A stretch of 64,000 nucleotides of DNA, from assembly GCF_001421415.1 (NCBI RefSeq), contig NZ_LMKH01000001.1, forward strand, positions 498,946 to 562,945. The letters run 5' to 3'. A program made the translations under genes and the position numbers. The stretch comes from Sphingomonas sp. Leaf208. Lineage in GTDB: Bacteria; Pseudomonadota; Alphaproteobacteria; Sphingomonadales; Sphingomonadaceae. Shown piece after piece: positions 43,078 to 52,528 of the stretch. The stretch's first letter is position 1; every line of letters starts with the position of its first letter. The notes beneath the pieces are model-generated. The model was not told where the DNA came from and did no database searches. It saw nothing but the letters and a program-made list of their open reading frames with translations.

Positions 43078-44171
43078 CGCCGATCCGTACGCGCCAGCGC
43101 GCGCAACGCCATCCGAAAATCGCGGTTCAACGCGAGTGGCGCGAGCGACGCGCGCGCATCCTCGACCCCGACCGACACGATCGCATCGAGCGCATCCGCA
43201 AACGCCTCGATATCCCGCCGCGGATCGGCCTCCGACAGCGCGAGCCCGATCCGCGCGATCGTCGGCCGATCGAGATCGATCGCGCGCAACGCCAGCCACA
43301 GCCGATCGCCCTCCGGATCGAGCGTGATCGCCCGAGCCTGATCGAACGCGATGCCGATCGCATGCGCCAGCACTGCGACGAACAACGACAGCCGCCGGTC
43401 GCCGATCGACTCGACCAGCACCGCAGGCAATTCGTTCGGTCGCGCATCGAGCGCACCGGCGAGCCGCGTCGCCACCGCATCGGGCCGCTCGCCCTCGTCA
43501 TGCGCGGCGAGACTACGCTGTGCCGCATCGGTGATCGCCCGGTCGCTTTCGCGCGTGACGGACTTCAAGCCATCGCGGACAGCCGCCGCCACCCACCAGA
43601 CCAGCCGGTGATGCAGCTCGGCCGGCAACTCGCTGCCGCCGACCGATCCCTGCTCGTTCGCCACCCGCCGCCGGCTTTCCGCAGCCAGCAACGCAGACGC
43701 CGCCGACGCCACCACGCTATCCGGCACGCTCGCCAGCCGTACCAGCAAGCTCGCTTCGTCGGGTTCGGCGACCTCCACCGGCAACGACGCCGCGATCAGG
43801 TCATGCCGCACGCGCGCGATCAGTTCGTCCATCAATTCTTCGTCGCGAAGCAATCCCGCCCGCGTGAGACGATCGAGAACGCCGCCCGCCCCGGCCTTCA
43901 ACATCGCCTCGCCGGCCTGCGTCGCGCCGCCACCCGCCAGCAGTCGTGCGGCATGTCGGCGGATGTCCCACTCGATCGCCCCGACGATCGCGCCGAGCAC
44001 CTGCGCGAGCATCAGTCGCGTCCGGTCGTCGAGCCGTGCATCCGCGTCGAGAAAGAAATCCGCGATCGTTCCGGTCAGCCGGGCGTCGGCGCGCAGGCGT
44101 GCATCCTCTGCTCGCGCAACGGGATCATAGGGCGACACGACGTCACGCACTGGGTCTGGACCGACCGACAT
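43074..44171 (-). CDS. DUF2336-like protein
   Basis: 365 aa, soluble and almost wholly helical. The segment ADFFLDADARLDDRTRLMLAQVLGA (split near residues 38-62) and the tryptophan pair in LHHRLVWWVAAAVRDGL near residue 190 resemble alphaproteobacterial DUF2336 proteins, whose function is not established. A stretch of ~25-residue helical repeats (RDIEAFADALDAIVSVG near the end) suggests HEAT-like packing. Coupled by ATGA overlap to the pseudo-kinase gene and 35 nt downstream of the nucleotidyltransferase-like gene. Family assignment is from recalled motif patterns and should be confirmed by profile search. Confidence 0.72.
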   Translation of the reverse strand: MSVGPDPVRDVVSPYDPVARAEDARLRADARLTGTIADFFLDADARLDDRTRLMLAQVLGAIVGAIEWDIRRHAARLLAGGGATQAGEAMLKAGAGGVLDRLTRAGLLRDEELMDELIARVRHDLIAASLPVEVAEPDEASLLVRLASVPDSVVASAASALLAAESRRRVANEQGSVGGSELPAELHHRLVWWVAAAVRDGLKSVTRESDRAITDAAQRSLAAHDEGERPDAVATRLAGALDARPNELPAVLVESIGDRRLSLFVAVLAHAIGIAFDQARAITLDPEGDRLWLALRAIDLDRPTIARIGLALSEADPRRDIEAFADALDAIVSVGVEDARASLAPLALNRDFRMALRALARTDRR

Positions 44172-44206
44172 GATGACGTGCTTAGCCTCCGGACGTTAAG
44201 GTCCGC

Positions 44207-45388
44207 CTAAGGCGTACGGCGAAGTCGCTCGATGACGACGGCCAGCGTCGCGGTCGCATACGCCGCGGTCAGGCCGAGCCCGAACACCGGGAACCCCAGA
44301 ATGGCGAACAGCGCGACGATCAGCAGATAGGCCGCCGGACTTCCCCACCACATCTGCCGTTCGCGTTCGAGGATGGCGCGTTCGGCCAGCGCGCCGATCG
44401 CGACGAGCGCGGTACCGATCACCAATGCGGTGTTGTTCCCCGCATAGCCGCTGACGAAAAACGCGAAGACCAGGATCGATGCCGCAGCCACGCCGCCGAT
44501 CGCGAGGGTCTGCCCACGGGCCATCGGCGCATCGTCGCGAAGTCCACTGAGCACCGAGCCGAGTGCCAAGGCTATGCATCCGACAAGGGACAGGACCAGG
44601 CCGATCGACGGCAGCCCGAAGCCGATCGTCACCAATCCGGCCACGCCCAGCGCAGCGCCTGCCGCCCCGACCGTCGTGCCCGCCGCACCACGATCGACCA
44701 GCAGTGGCAATGCGAGCCGCGCGATCGGTGCGAGAACGAAGCGGTCGAACCAGCCGCGCCGCCCCGACACGATCGTCATCAGCACGGCGCGCCCACGTTC
44801 TTCCAGCGTCCGCGCCTGACGCTCGATCCCGTGCCCACCGCGCACCGCATCGGTCGGCAACAGCACGTGTGTCGCGCGCGATTGTACCGCAAACCGCAAC
44901 AGCGAAGACTGGAGATCGTAGTCCTGCGGCAGGCCCGCGACTTCGGCGATCCGGCTCGAACTCAGCCGGGCAACGCCAGCCCATGCCATTTGCCCGCCGA
45001 CACGCTCGAACCCAGGCCCCGCGTCGCTCTCGGGGACGACGAGCAGGCAGTCGCCATCTTCGACCGCCATCGCCTTGACGATCGCATCGGTGGTGACGAG
45101 CCCGTCACCGAGCATGAGCACCGGTGCCAGCGGGTGAAGTTTCTCGCCCGCTTCCATCGCGGATCGTACCGTATCGACGCTCACGCCGCGTCGTCCGATG
45201 CGGTTGATCGCCCCGAGCAATTCTGGGGTCATGCGCGCGACGACGATGATGATCTGCGAAACGCCGGCGGCGATCAGCAACCGCGCCTGATACTCGATCA
45301 ACGTCACGCCGCTGAAGGGCAAGGTCGCAGCAAGACGATCGGGGCGATCGTCGGCGTCATGAATTGCAAATAATAGGCCGGCAAGCAT
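44207..45388 (-). CDS. Nucleotidyltransferase-like / CDP-alcohol-phosphotransferase-like membrane protein
   Basis: 393 aa with two parts. Residues 1-~190 resemble an NTP-transferase fold: a first strand LLFAIHDADD where active enzymes have LAGG-x-G-x-R, then LIEYQARLLIAAGVSQIIIVV, and DGLVTTDAIVKAM in place of the metal-binding strand. Residues ~205-393 have five or six membrane helices and start like CDP-alcohol phosphotransferases (RFVLAPIARLALPLLVDRG). The catalytic DG-x2-AR-x8-G-x3-D-x3-D signature is not found; the nearest stretch is LSGLRDDAPMARGQ. Active fusions of this kind make inositol phospholipid precursors, so this may be a degenerate relative. First gene of the minus-strand unit. 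Confidence 0.7.
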   Translation of the reverse strand: MLAGLLFAIHDADDRPDRLAATLPFSGVTLIEYQARLLIAAGVSQIIIVVARMTPELLGAINRIGRRGVSVDTVRSAMEAGEKLHPLAPVLMLGDGLVTTDAIVKAMAVEDGDCLLVVPESDAGPGFERVGGQMAWAGVARLSSSRIAEVAGLPQDYDLQSSLLRFAVQSRATHVLLPTDAVRGGHGIERQARTLEERGRAVLMTIVSGRRGWFDRFVLAPIARLALPLLVDRGAAGTTVGAAGAALGVAGLVTIGFGLPSIGLVLSLVGCIALALGSVLSGLRDDAPMARGQTLAIGGVAAASILVFAFFVSGYAGNNTALVIGTALVAIGALAERAILERERQMWWGSPAAYLLIVALFAILGFPVFGLGLTAAYATATLAVVIERLRRTP

Positions 45389-45668
45389 TGCAGGCTGTTA
45401 GGCGGTACGCGCCGTCCTGCAAAGCCCGCGTTCGGCCGAACCGCCCTGCGCCAAGGCTCGGTTCGGCGTTGAGGGCACGAAACCGCACGTCGATCGATGC
45501 TCGAATTCTCGCGCGTTCCGTCGATCAAGGGTCCCTGACCTTATGGTCGCCGGATCGTACGCCGTGCCGCCCTGCTTACCGGACGGATGAACGCGCAAGG
45601 ATCGCATCATCCGTTTTGTCCCGCCGCAATTCATGATACCTCCGCAGTTCATGAACGGGGGTTCGTCA
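45389..45668. promoter_or_regulatory. Divergent intergenic region
   Basis: About 280 bp between the nucleotidyltransferase-like gene (minus) and the coiled-coil gene (plus). It must contain both promoters. No operator or convincing -35/-10 pair was recognised. Short frames here are shadows or the weakly supported upstream part of the coiled-coil frame (ATG at 45633). Confidence 0.4.
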
Positions 45669-47954
45669 ATGATCGGGTTTCGCGCGTCGGCAGGCAATGC
45701 CCATCCCATTCGCGCGGATATCGTGATGGATCCGGTGATAGAAAACATGTCTGACACCGTCACTGAAACGGGCTTTGACGAGGTTTATCAAGAGCCTGCG
45801 CCCGATCGCGGACGCCTTTACATAGGTATCGCGGTTGCCGTCGTGGTCGTCTGGCTGGCGGCGATGCTGTGGCTCGCACGCGGTTCGCTCGCGACGATCG
45901 AGCCGATTGCCTTAGTCCAGTTCATCGCCGCGCTCTGCGTCGTCCCGGCGCTGATCGGCATCGTCTGGCTGCTCGCGATGCGCACCAGCCGTAGCGAGGC
46001 GCACCGGTTCGGCATCACTGCGCAGGCGATGCGCGACGAGGCCGCCAGCCTCGAACGGACCGTCGCCGCCCTGTCGAACACGATCGACGCCAACCGCCAG
46101 CACCTCGCCGAACAATTGAACGCGTTGATGGTGATGGGCGGTGGCGCGACCGAACAACTCGCGGCGATCGGCCGCGGCATGGTCTCCGAGATTGACCAGG
46201 CCGCAGCGCACGCGCGCAACCTCGCGACCTCGACTGCCGGCGCGCAGACCAGCCTCGGCGTCCTGATCGCCACCCTCCCCCGCGCGCAGGCGGATATCGA
46301 CGACGTTGCCAAGCGCCTCGAACGCACCGGCCTGTCTGCGAGCGAACACGCCGCAGCGCTCGACGCGCAGATCGTAGCGCTGGCCGAACGCGGCCGCGAT
46401 GCCGACGCGATGGCCAGCGGCGCCGCACAGCGTCTCGCCGCGCACATTGTCCGCATGGAAGCGACCAGCCAGACCGCCGGCGCGCATCTCGAATCGGTCA
46501 CCGACGGCATGTCCGCAGCTGTCGACGCGCTGCTCAACCGCACCGCCGACGCGGTAGACCTGTCACGCCGCGGCATTGCCGCGCAAGGTGACGCGATGCT
46601 GGCGATGGTAGGCGCGAACCAGGCCGCCCTCGACAGTGCCGCCCGCGACAGCGCCGAAGCGCTCGCCAAGCGGATCGCTAGCGTGGAGGACGCGATCGAA
46701 CGCGTCGCGATCCGCCTCGACCTGCAACGCAGCGCCGGCGACCGTATCGTCGACGATCTTCACACCGGGCTCGGCGAAGTCGAGGCCCGGATCGAACTGC
46801 TCCACCGTCACGGCACCGAGCGCACGCAGGACCTCGCCGCATCGATCGGCGCGCTAGGCGGCTCCGCGGATGCCATGACCGAAGCGCTTCGGGCTGGCGA
46901 CGACATGGCGCACCGGACGATCGCGACGACCGAAACACTGCTCGTCGCCCTCGACTCTGCCGCGCGCGAGATCGACGAGACGATGCCAGCCGCACTCGGC
47001 CGCCTCGATACGCAAGTGCTCGCCAGCAAGAGCATCGTTGTTTCGGCACGCCCCGAACTGCTCGCGCTCGTCACTGCCGCGGAGAGCACGCACGACGCGA
47101 TCGAGGCGATCGCCGGGGTGATCGGCGAACAGCGCCATGTGCTCGACACGCTCTCGACCGACCTGCTCAACACGCTCAACACCGGCCGCGCGAAGGCCGA
47201 TGCGCTCGGTCACATGGTCGATGAGGCGATCGGCCGGACGCAGCATTTCGCCGAAGACGCCGCGCCGCAGCTGATCGAGGCGCTCCACCGCGTCCGCGAG
47301 ACCGCCGCGGTCGCCGCCGACAAGGCGCGCGAGACGCTGTCGAAGGTCATACCCGAAGCCGCAGCTGCACTCGAAGCTGCCAGCGCCGACGCGATGCGCC
47401 GCGCGACCAACGACACCGTGGAACGTCAGGTCAAAGCGCTTACCGACGCGACCGGTGCCGCAGTCGACGCCGCTACCGGCGCGACCGAACGCCTCGCGCG
47501 CGAAGTCCAGGCGATCGTCGACCAGACCGCGATCGTCGAAACGCGGCTCCAGGAAGCCCGCACCGAGCGCGAGGACGCCGACCAGGACACCTTCGCGCGC
47601 CGGGTCTCTCTGCTGATCGAATCGCTCAACTCGGCCTCGATCGACATCACCAAGGCGATCGCTCCCGAAATCTCCGACAGTGCATGGGGAGCGTATCTCA
47701 AGGGCGACCGCGGCGTCTTCACGCGTCGCGCCGTCCGCATCCTCGACGCCAGCGAAGTCCGCGAGATCGCTGGGCTCTACGACGAGGACGGGACGTTTCG
47801 CGAGCTGGTGAACCGCTACATCCACGACTTCGAAGCGATGCTCCGCACGATCCTGACGCAACGCGACGGCTCGCCGCTCGGGGTGACGCTGCTGTCGTCC
47901 GACATGGGCAAGCTGTACGTGGCACTGGCGCAGGCGATCGAACGCCTGCGCTGA
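45669..47954 (+). CDS. Two-TM coiled-coil membrane protein with conserved C-terminal domain
   Basis: 761 aa from the ATG at 45669, which has GGGGG 7 nt upstream; alternatives are ATGs at 45633, 45726 and 45747. Two adjacent membrane helices (RLYIGIAVAVVVVWLAAMLW and LVQFIAALCVVPALIGIVWL) lie near residues 48-104. About 500 residues of Ala/Glu/Asp/Arg-rich heptad-type helix follow, and then a ~120-residue tail that looks globular and conserved (FARRVSLLIESLNSASIDIT, SDSAWGAYLKGDRGVFTRRA). The tail, not the coil, should carry specificity. Family unknown to me; a structural or polar scaffold role is plausible. Divergent from the pseudo-kinase unit. Confidence 0.82.
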   Translation: MIGFRASAGNAHPIRADIVMDPVIENMSDTVTETGFDEVYQEPAPDRGRLYIGIAVAVVVVWLAAMLWLARGSLATIEPIALVQFIAALCVVPALIGIVWLLAMRTSRSEAHRFGITAQAMRDEAASLERTVAALSNTIDANRQHLAEQLNALMVMGGGATEQLAAIGRGMVSEIDQAAAHARNLATSTAGAQTSLGVLIATLPRAQADIDDVAKRLERTGLSASEHAAALDAQIVALAERGRDADAMASGAAQRLAAHIVRMEATSQTAGAHLESVTDGMSAAVDALLNRTADAVDLSRRGIAAQGDAMLAMVGANQAALDSAARDSAEALAKRIASVEDAIERVAIRLDLQRSAGDRIVDDLHTGLGEVEARIELLHRHGTERTQDLAASIGALGGSADAMTEALRAGDDMAHRTIATTETLLVALDSAAREIDETMPAALGRLDTQVLASKSIVVSARPELLALVTAAESTHDAIEAIAGVIGEQRHVLDTLSTDLLNTLNTGRAKADALGHMVDEAIGRTQHFAEDAAPQLIEALHRVRETAAVAADKARETLSKVIPEAAAALEAASADAMRRATNDTVERQVKALTDATGAAVDAATGATERLAREVQAIVDQTAIVETRLQEARTEREDADQDTFARRVSLLIESLNSASIDITKAIAPEISDSAWGAYLKGDRGVFTRRAVRILDASEVREIAGLYDEDGTFRELVNRYIHDFEAMLRTILTQRDGSPLGVTLLSSDMGKLYVALAQAIERLR

Positions 47955-47979
47955 ACCGGACCGCATAGGAGTTTTCGAA

Positions 47980-48000
47980 ATGATCCAGCGCCACCGCTGA
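47980..48000 (+). other. Possible six-codon minicistron
   Basis: ATAGGAG, 8 nt, then ATG and five sense codons (MIQRHR) and TGA. The Shine-Dalgarno is good, but the ORF is too short to judge and may be chance. It lies between the coiled-coil gene and the SDR gene. Confidence 0.2.
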
Positions 48001-48055
48001 CGCGGCTTTCGCCAGCGGAGCGATCCGCCGACCGGACTCATATTTCGAGGCCCAG

Positions 48056-48835
48056 ATGCCAAGACTGACTAACATGATCTGCGTCGTCACCGGCGCCGCG
48101 CGCGGCATCGGCCGCGCTATCGCCGAGCGCTTCCATGACGAGGGCGCGATCGTCGTCCTCACCGATATCGACGAAACCACAGGCGCCGAGACTGCCGCGT
48201 CAATCGGATGCCGGTTCGAGAGGCTGGACGTTCGAGACGAAGCCGATTGGCGACGACTGGCGGAAATCGTCCCGGTCGCCGACGTGGTCGTCAACAATGC
48301 GGGCGTGACGGGTTTCGAGCACGGCATGGTCGCGCACGATCCGGAACATGCGAGTTTGGCGGACTGGCGCGCGGTCCATGCGATCAACCTCGACGGCACG
48401 TTCCTCGGCTGCCGCTATGCGATCGGCGCGATGAAGGCGGCGGGAAGCGGCTCGATCATCAACATCTCGTCGCGCTCCGGGTTGGTCGGCGTCCCCCTCG
48501 CCGCGGCCTATGCGTCCTCGAAGGCGGCGATCCGCAATCACAGCAAGACGGTCGCGCTGTATTGCGCGCAGCAGGGGTGGAAGATCCGCTGCAACTCGGT
48601 GCATCCCGCGGCGATCCTGACGCCGATCTGGGAGCCGATGCTCGGGGATGGTGCGGACCGGGAGGCGCGGATGGCAGCGCTGGTGGCGGATACGCCGTTG
48701 AAGCGGTTCGGGATGCCGGACGAGGTGGCCGCAGTGGCGGTGATGCTCGCGTCGGACGAGGCGACTTATATTACGGGTACCGAGATCAATATCGATGGCG
48801 GCTTGCTGGCAGGTTCGGCCGCATCGCCGGGGTAA
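48056..48835 (+). CDS. Short-chain dehydrogenase/reductase
   Basis: 259 aa classical SDR. The NAD(P)-binding motif [13 protein letters not shown] is at residues ~11-23, with the acidic Asp in VVLTDIDE suggesting NAD(H). NNAG near residue 82, Ser in NISSRSG near residue 138 and YASSKAA near residue 151 give the catalytic Asn-Ser-Tyr-Lys set. [15 protein letters not shown] closes the fold. Substrate (alcohol/ketone, possibly cyclic) cannot be read. GAGG lies 6 nt before the ATG. A D-type repeat follows the stop and may terminate it. Confidence 0.93.
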   Translation: MPRLTNMICVVTGAARGIGRAIAERFHDEGAIVVLTDIDETTGAETAASIGCRFERLDVRDEADWRRLAEIVPVADVVVNNAGVTGFEHGMVAHDPEHASLADWRAVHAINLDGTFLGCRYAIGAMKAAGSGSIINISSRSGLVGVPLAAAYASSKAAIRNHSKTVALYCAQQGWKIRCNSVHPAAILTPIWEPMLGDGADREARMAALVADTPLKRFGMPDEVAAVAVMLASDEATYITGTEINIDGGLLAGSAASPG

Positions 48836-48850
48836 CGACGACTGTGAAAT

Positions 48851-48970
48851 CCTCCCCCGCTAGGGGGAGGTGGCACCGAAGGTGACGGAGGGGGAGGACA
48901 CGGAACAGAGGTTACCACTTCCTCCCCCTCCGTCTGGCAAGAGCCAGCCACCTCCCCCTTGCGGGGGAGG
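48851..48970. repeat. D-type inverted repeat, complete copy
   Basis: The left arm cctcccccgctagggggagg then tggc..cggagggggagga is mirrored by tcctccccctccg..gccacctcccccttgcgggggagg. Arms ~48 bp, each itself containing a palindrome. The right arm is identical over 31 bases to the first 31 bases of the window. Confidence 0.88.
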
Positions 48971-48986
48971 ATCGTGGGGTCGCCCC

Positions 48987-49268
48987 TCAGCGCGTAACCA
49001 TGTTGCCGCGATCGAACAGGTCGACCGTCTGCGGCGTGATCCAACCGTAAGAATAATTCAGCTGGAACAGCACGAACAGCACCGTCGCCACCACGGTCAC
49101 CCGCCACGCCGTCCGCCCCGAGCGAAACTCGTGCGGCGCGCTTTCGGCTTGGCCGGGGACGTGTTCGCCCCCGACCTCGCGCGTCGTCTTCACCCCGAAC
49201 GGCAGGACCAGGAACACCGAGAACGACCAGAACAGGACGTAGATCGCGAGTGCCGAGGTCCAGCGCAC
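48987..49268 (-). CDS. DUF1467-family small membrane protein
   Basis: 93 aa with two membrane helices (ALAIYVLFWSFSVFLVLPFG and VTVVATVLFVLFQLNYSYGW). The intervening loop has FGVKTTREVGGEHVPGQAES, which is characteristic of DUF1467. Function unknown. It lies 4 nt downstream of rnj on the same strand, an arrangement I associate with alphaproteobacteria (coaX, rnj, DUF1467). Confidence 0.9.
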   Translation of the reverse strand: MRWTSALAIYVLFWSFSVFLVLPFGVKTTREVGGEHVPGQAESAPHEFRSGRTAWRVTVVATVLFVLFQLNYSYGWITPQTVDLFDRGNMVTR

Positions 49269-49272
49269 CCGA

Positions 49273-50910
49273 TCAGGCCTCGATCAGCAGGACGTCGACG
49301 ATCGGCTGCTTGCCGGTCCAGCGCTTGGCGACCTTGCGCACCGCGAGACGGATCTGCTCGCGCATCTTCTCGCTCTCGCGCTTGCCGCCGCGCACCGTGT
49401 CCGCTGCCGCCTGGACCGCATCGGCGATGAACGCCGCACGGTCTTCCTCGACCGGCACGCCCTGCACGCGAACCTGCGGCTGGCCGACCATCCGGCCGTC
49501 CTTGCCAAGCGCGACGCCGACCGAAATCTGGCCGTTGATCGCCAGCTTGCGCCGCTCGCTCAGCGTCGCGCCGTCCGCCGGCAGGATCACGTCGCCGTCC
49601 AGCACCAGACGCCCGACCGTCGCGTTGCCGATCTTCGCCGGGCCCTTGGGCGCCAGACGGATGATGTCGCCGTTGCTCTGCACGATCGCGCGCGGAATGC
49701 CCTGCTCGAGCCCAAAGCGCGCATGCTCCATCATATGGCGCATCTCGCCATGCGTCGGCACAAGCACCTCCGGCCGCAGCCAGTAGTACATCTGCGCGAG
49801 TTCGGGCTGACCCGGATGACCCGAGACATGGACGTGCGCCTGACGCTCGGTGATCATGCGGATGCCCTTGGCCGCCAGCGTGTTCTGGATACGACCGATC
49901 TGGACCTCGTTGCCCGGGATCTGCTTCGACGAAAAGATCACCGTGTCGTCGGCCTCAAGCGTGATCGTGTGCTGGCCATTGGCGACACGCGCCAGCGCCG
50001 CGCGCTCTTCACCCTGGCCACCGGTGGCGATGATCAGCACCTTGTTCTTGGGCAGGCGCATAGCCTCGTCGGGGCTGATCGTGTCGGGGAAATCCTTCAG
50101 ATAGCCCGTCGCACGCGCGACCTTGATGATCCGGTCGAGCGAACGTCCGGTCACGCACAGCTTGCGGCCGGTTTCCTTCGCGACTTCGCCGAACGTGTGC
50201 AACCGCGCGGCGTTTGACGCGAAGCTGGTGATCATCACGCGGCCCTTGGCCTTGCTGACCTCCTCGAACAGTCCCTCGCGGACCGTGCTCTCGCTGCCCG
50301 ACGCGGCGGTGTTGAAGATATTGGTCGAATCGCAGACCAGCACGTCGACACCCTTGTCGCCGATCGCCATGAAGCCCTCGGGCGTGGTCGGGTTGCCGAT
50401 CACCGGATTCTTGTCGAGCTTCCAGTCGCCGGTGTGAAACACGCGACCATAAGGCGTGTCGATCAGCAGCGCGTTCGCCTCGGGGATCGAATGCGACATC
50501 TCGACGAAGGTGAAGCCGAACGGCCCGAGCTGGAAATTGCCACCCATCGGGATCATCTTGAGCTTGACGCGGTTGGCGATGCCCTCTTCCTCGAGCTTGC
50601 CGCGGATCAGGCCCATCGTGAATGGCGTCGCATAGATCGGCACACCGAGGTCTTCGGCGAGGTACGGCAGCGAGCCGATGTGATCTTCATGGCCGTGCGT
50701 GATGACGATGCCGAGCAGGTCGTCGATCCGGTCCTCGATGAAGGACAGGTCAGGCAGGATCACGTCGACGCCGGGATATTGCGGATCGGCGAAGGTGATG
50801 CCGAGATCGACCATCACCCACTTGCCCTGGCAGCCGTACAGGTTGACGTTCATGCCGATTTCGCCGGAGCCGCCAAGGCCACAGAAAAGGAGTTCGTTCT
50901 TCGGAGTCAT
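49273..50910 (-). CDS. rnj: Ribonuclease J
   Basis: 545 aa. It is an mRNA-processing 5'-3' exo/endoribonuclease of the metallo-beta-lactamase/beta-CASP group. The metal-binding motif is THGHEDHIG near residues 72-80, with further ligands in HTGDWKLDKNP and CDSTN. The beta-CASP region includes ITSFASNAARLHTF and the conserved HVSGHPGQPELAQMY with the substrate-site His residues, then LVPTHGEMRHMMEHA. The C-terminal domain drives oligomerisation. It is 63 nt downstream of coaX and 4 nt upstream of the DUF1467 gene. Confidence 0.97.
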   Translation of the reverse strand: MTPKNELLFCGLGGSGEIGMNVNLYGCQGKWVMVDLGITFADPQYPGVDVILPDLSFIEDRIDDLLGIVITHGHEDHIGSLPYLAEDLGVPIYATPFTMGLIRGKLEEEGIANRVKLKMIPMGGNFQLGPFGFTFVEMSHSIPEANALLIDTPYGRVFHTGDWKLDKNPVIGNPTTPEGFMAIGDKGVDVLVCDSTNIFNTAASGSESTVREGLFEEVSKAKGRVMITSFASNAARLHTFGEVAKETGRKLCVTGRSLDRIIKVARATGYLKDFPDTISPDEAMRLPKNKVLIIATGGQGEERAALARVANGQHTITLEADDTVIFSSKQIPGNEVQIGRIQNTLAAKGIRMITERQAHVHVSGHPGQPELAQMYYWLRPEVLVPTHGEMRHMMEHARFGLEQGIPRAIVQSNGDIIRLAPKGPAKIGNATVGRLVLDGDVILPADGATLSERRKLAINGQISVGVALGKDGRMVGQPQVRVQGVPVEEDRAAFIADAVQAAADTVRGGKRESEKMREQIRLAVRKVAKRWTGKQPIVDVLLIEA

Positions 50911-50973
50911 TGATTACTTTCAGGATTATACAGGAATATGGCCCGCAGGCCGGTCGGCGCGAGCCCAATGGCC

Positions 50974-51750
50974 CTAGATATGGTGACGATCCCACATCAT
51001 CGCCAGCCCCTGGATCGTCAGGTCGGCTTCGATGACGTCGAACACGTTGGTCTGTTTCTCGAATAATGTGGCGAGCCCGCCGGTGGCGACGACCTTCACG
51101 GGACGGCCGATCTCGCGCTTCATCCGCGCGACCAGCCCCTCGATCATCGCGACATAGCCCCAATAGATGCCGATGTGCATCTGCGAGACGGTGTTGAGCC
51201 CGATCACGCTGGTATCGGTCGGCGCCTCGATCGCGATCCGCGGAAGTTTTGCCGCGGCGGTGACAAGCGCGTCGAGCGACAGGTTGATCCCCGGTGCGAT
51301 GATCCCGCCCTTGTACGCGCCGCTATAGTCGACGACGTCGAACGTGGTTGCGGTGCCGAAGTCGATCACGATCAGATCACCAGAATGCAGCGCATGCGCG
51401 GCGATCGTGTTGACCGCACGGTCCGCGCCGAGCGAAGCCGGCTCGTCGACGTCGATCGCGATGCCCCATTCGATCGGCGCATGACCGGCGATCAGCGCGT
51501 CGGTGTTGAAGTATTTCGACGCGAGCACCTGAAGGTTGTGGAGCGCGCGCGGCACGACAGTGGCGACGATCACGCCCTCGACCGCAGTGCGATCATGCCC
51601 GCCGAGCTGCATCAATTGGCTCAGCCACACCGCATACTCGTCCGCCGTGCGCCGCGGATCGGTCGCGATCCGCCAGCGTGCGACGATCTCACCGCTCTCG
51701 ACGAGCGCGAACACGACATTGGTATTGCCGGCATCGATCGCGAGCAGCAT
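50974..51750 (-). CDS. coaX: Type III pantothenate kinase
   Basis: 258 aa from the ATG at 51750 (GAGG 9 nt upstream); a reading to 51795 lacks support. It phosphorylates pantothenate, first step of CoA synthesis. ASKHA-fold signatures: [15 protein letters not shown] at the N-terminus, [11 protein letters not shown] near residue 107 and [13 protein letters not shown] near residue 127, then [15 protein letters not shown]. Type III enzymes are insensitive to CoA feedback. It is 10 nt downstream of birA. Confidence 0.96.
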   Translation of the reverse strand: MLLAIDAGNTNVVFALVESGEIVARWRIATDPRRTADEYAVWLSQLMQLGGHDRTAVEGVIVATVVPRALHNLQVLASKYFNTDALIAGHAPIEWGIAIDVDEPASLGADRAVNTIAAHALHSGDLIVIDFGTATTFDVVDYSGAYKGGIIAPGINLSLDALVTAAAKLPRIAIEAPTDTSVIGLNTVSQMHIGIYWGYVAMIEGLVARMKREIGRPVKVVATGGLATLFEKQTNVFDVIEADLTIQGLAMMWDRHHI

Positions 51751-51760
51751 CAGCGGGGCC

Positions 51761-52528
51761 TCAAAGCAGGAAGACGTCGGCAGCGTGAATGACACGCCGC
51801 TCGCCAGACGCCAAGCGGAGGATCAGCGCGCCGTCGGTGTCGAGCCCGACGAACAGGCCCTCGATCCCGCTGCCGTCGGGGAGGCGAGCGGTCAGCGCGG
51901 TCCCGGCAGGGTGCGCGCAATCGACCCAGCGCTCGCGAACGGGCGCAATGCCTTCGGTGCGCCAACGGCCGATCCAACGCGCGAAACTGTCGGCGAGGAT
52001 GTCGAGGAACATTGCCGGCTCGACGATCACTCCGTGTGCGGCAAGATCGGTCGTCGCACGGTCGGGCAGATCGGGATGATGCGCGATGTTGACGCCGTAG
52101 CCGACGATCACCGCGTCATCCGCGCGTTCGAGCAGGATGCCCGACAGCTTGGCATCCGCGAGCAACAGATCGTTCGGCCATTTCAGGACCAGCGTTTCGC
52201 TCGCGTCCGTCGTACCCTGGCAGATCCCCGCGACGAGAAACGTCGACACGGTTTCCTGCAACGCGACCGCGGCGACCAGCGCGAGGCTCGCCGCGGGCGG
52301 ATCCGTTGGTCGCAGCCGGACCAACGTGCTCGCGTACAGGTTACCCTCGGGCGACGACCATTCGCGCCCGAGCCGCCCCCGCCCCGCCGTCTGCCGGATC
52401 GCGCGCAACCAGAGACCGTCCTCGGCCCCACCGCGTGCAAGCTCCAGCAGGTCGGCGTTGGTCGATCCTGTCTCCGCGACGGTGCGGATGATGCTCAGAA
52501 CAACGCCCGTGCGGCCGCCATCGTCCAC
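51761..52528 (-). CDS. birA: Biotin-[acetyl-CoA-carboxylase] ligase
   Basis: 255 aa with the catalytic and C-terminal domains but no N-terminal DNA-binding helix-turn-helix, so it is not a BirA-type repressor. Signatures: [16 protein letters not shown] at the start, [22 protein letters not shown] near residue 46, [19 protein letters not shown] near residue 114 and [10 protein letters not shown] near 145. The ATG at 52528 overlaps the nuoN 3' end by 34 nt and has no clear Shine-Dalgarno; a CTG in a CTGA overlap is an alternative. Transcribed with nuoN. Confidence 0.93.
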   Translation of the reverse strand: MDDGGRTGVVLSIIRTVAETGSTNADLLELARGGAEDGLWLRAIRQTAGRGRLGREWSSPEGNLYASTLVRLRPTDPPAASLALVAAVALQETVSTFLVAGICQGTTDASETLVLKWPNDLLLADAKLSGILLERADDAVIVGYGVNIAHHPDLPDRATTDLAAHGVIVEPAMFLDILADSFARWIGRWRTEGIAPVRERWVDCAHPAGTALTARLPDGSGIEGLFVGLDTDGALILRLASGERRVIHAADVFLL

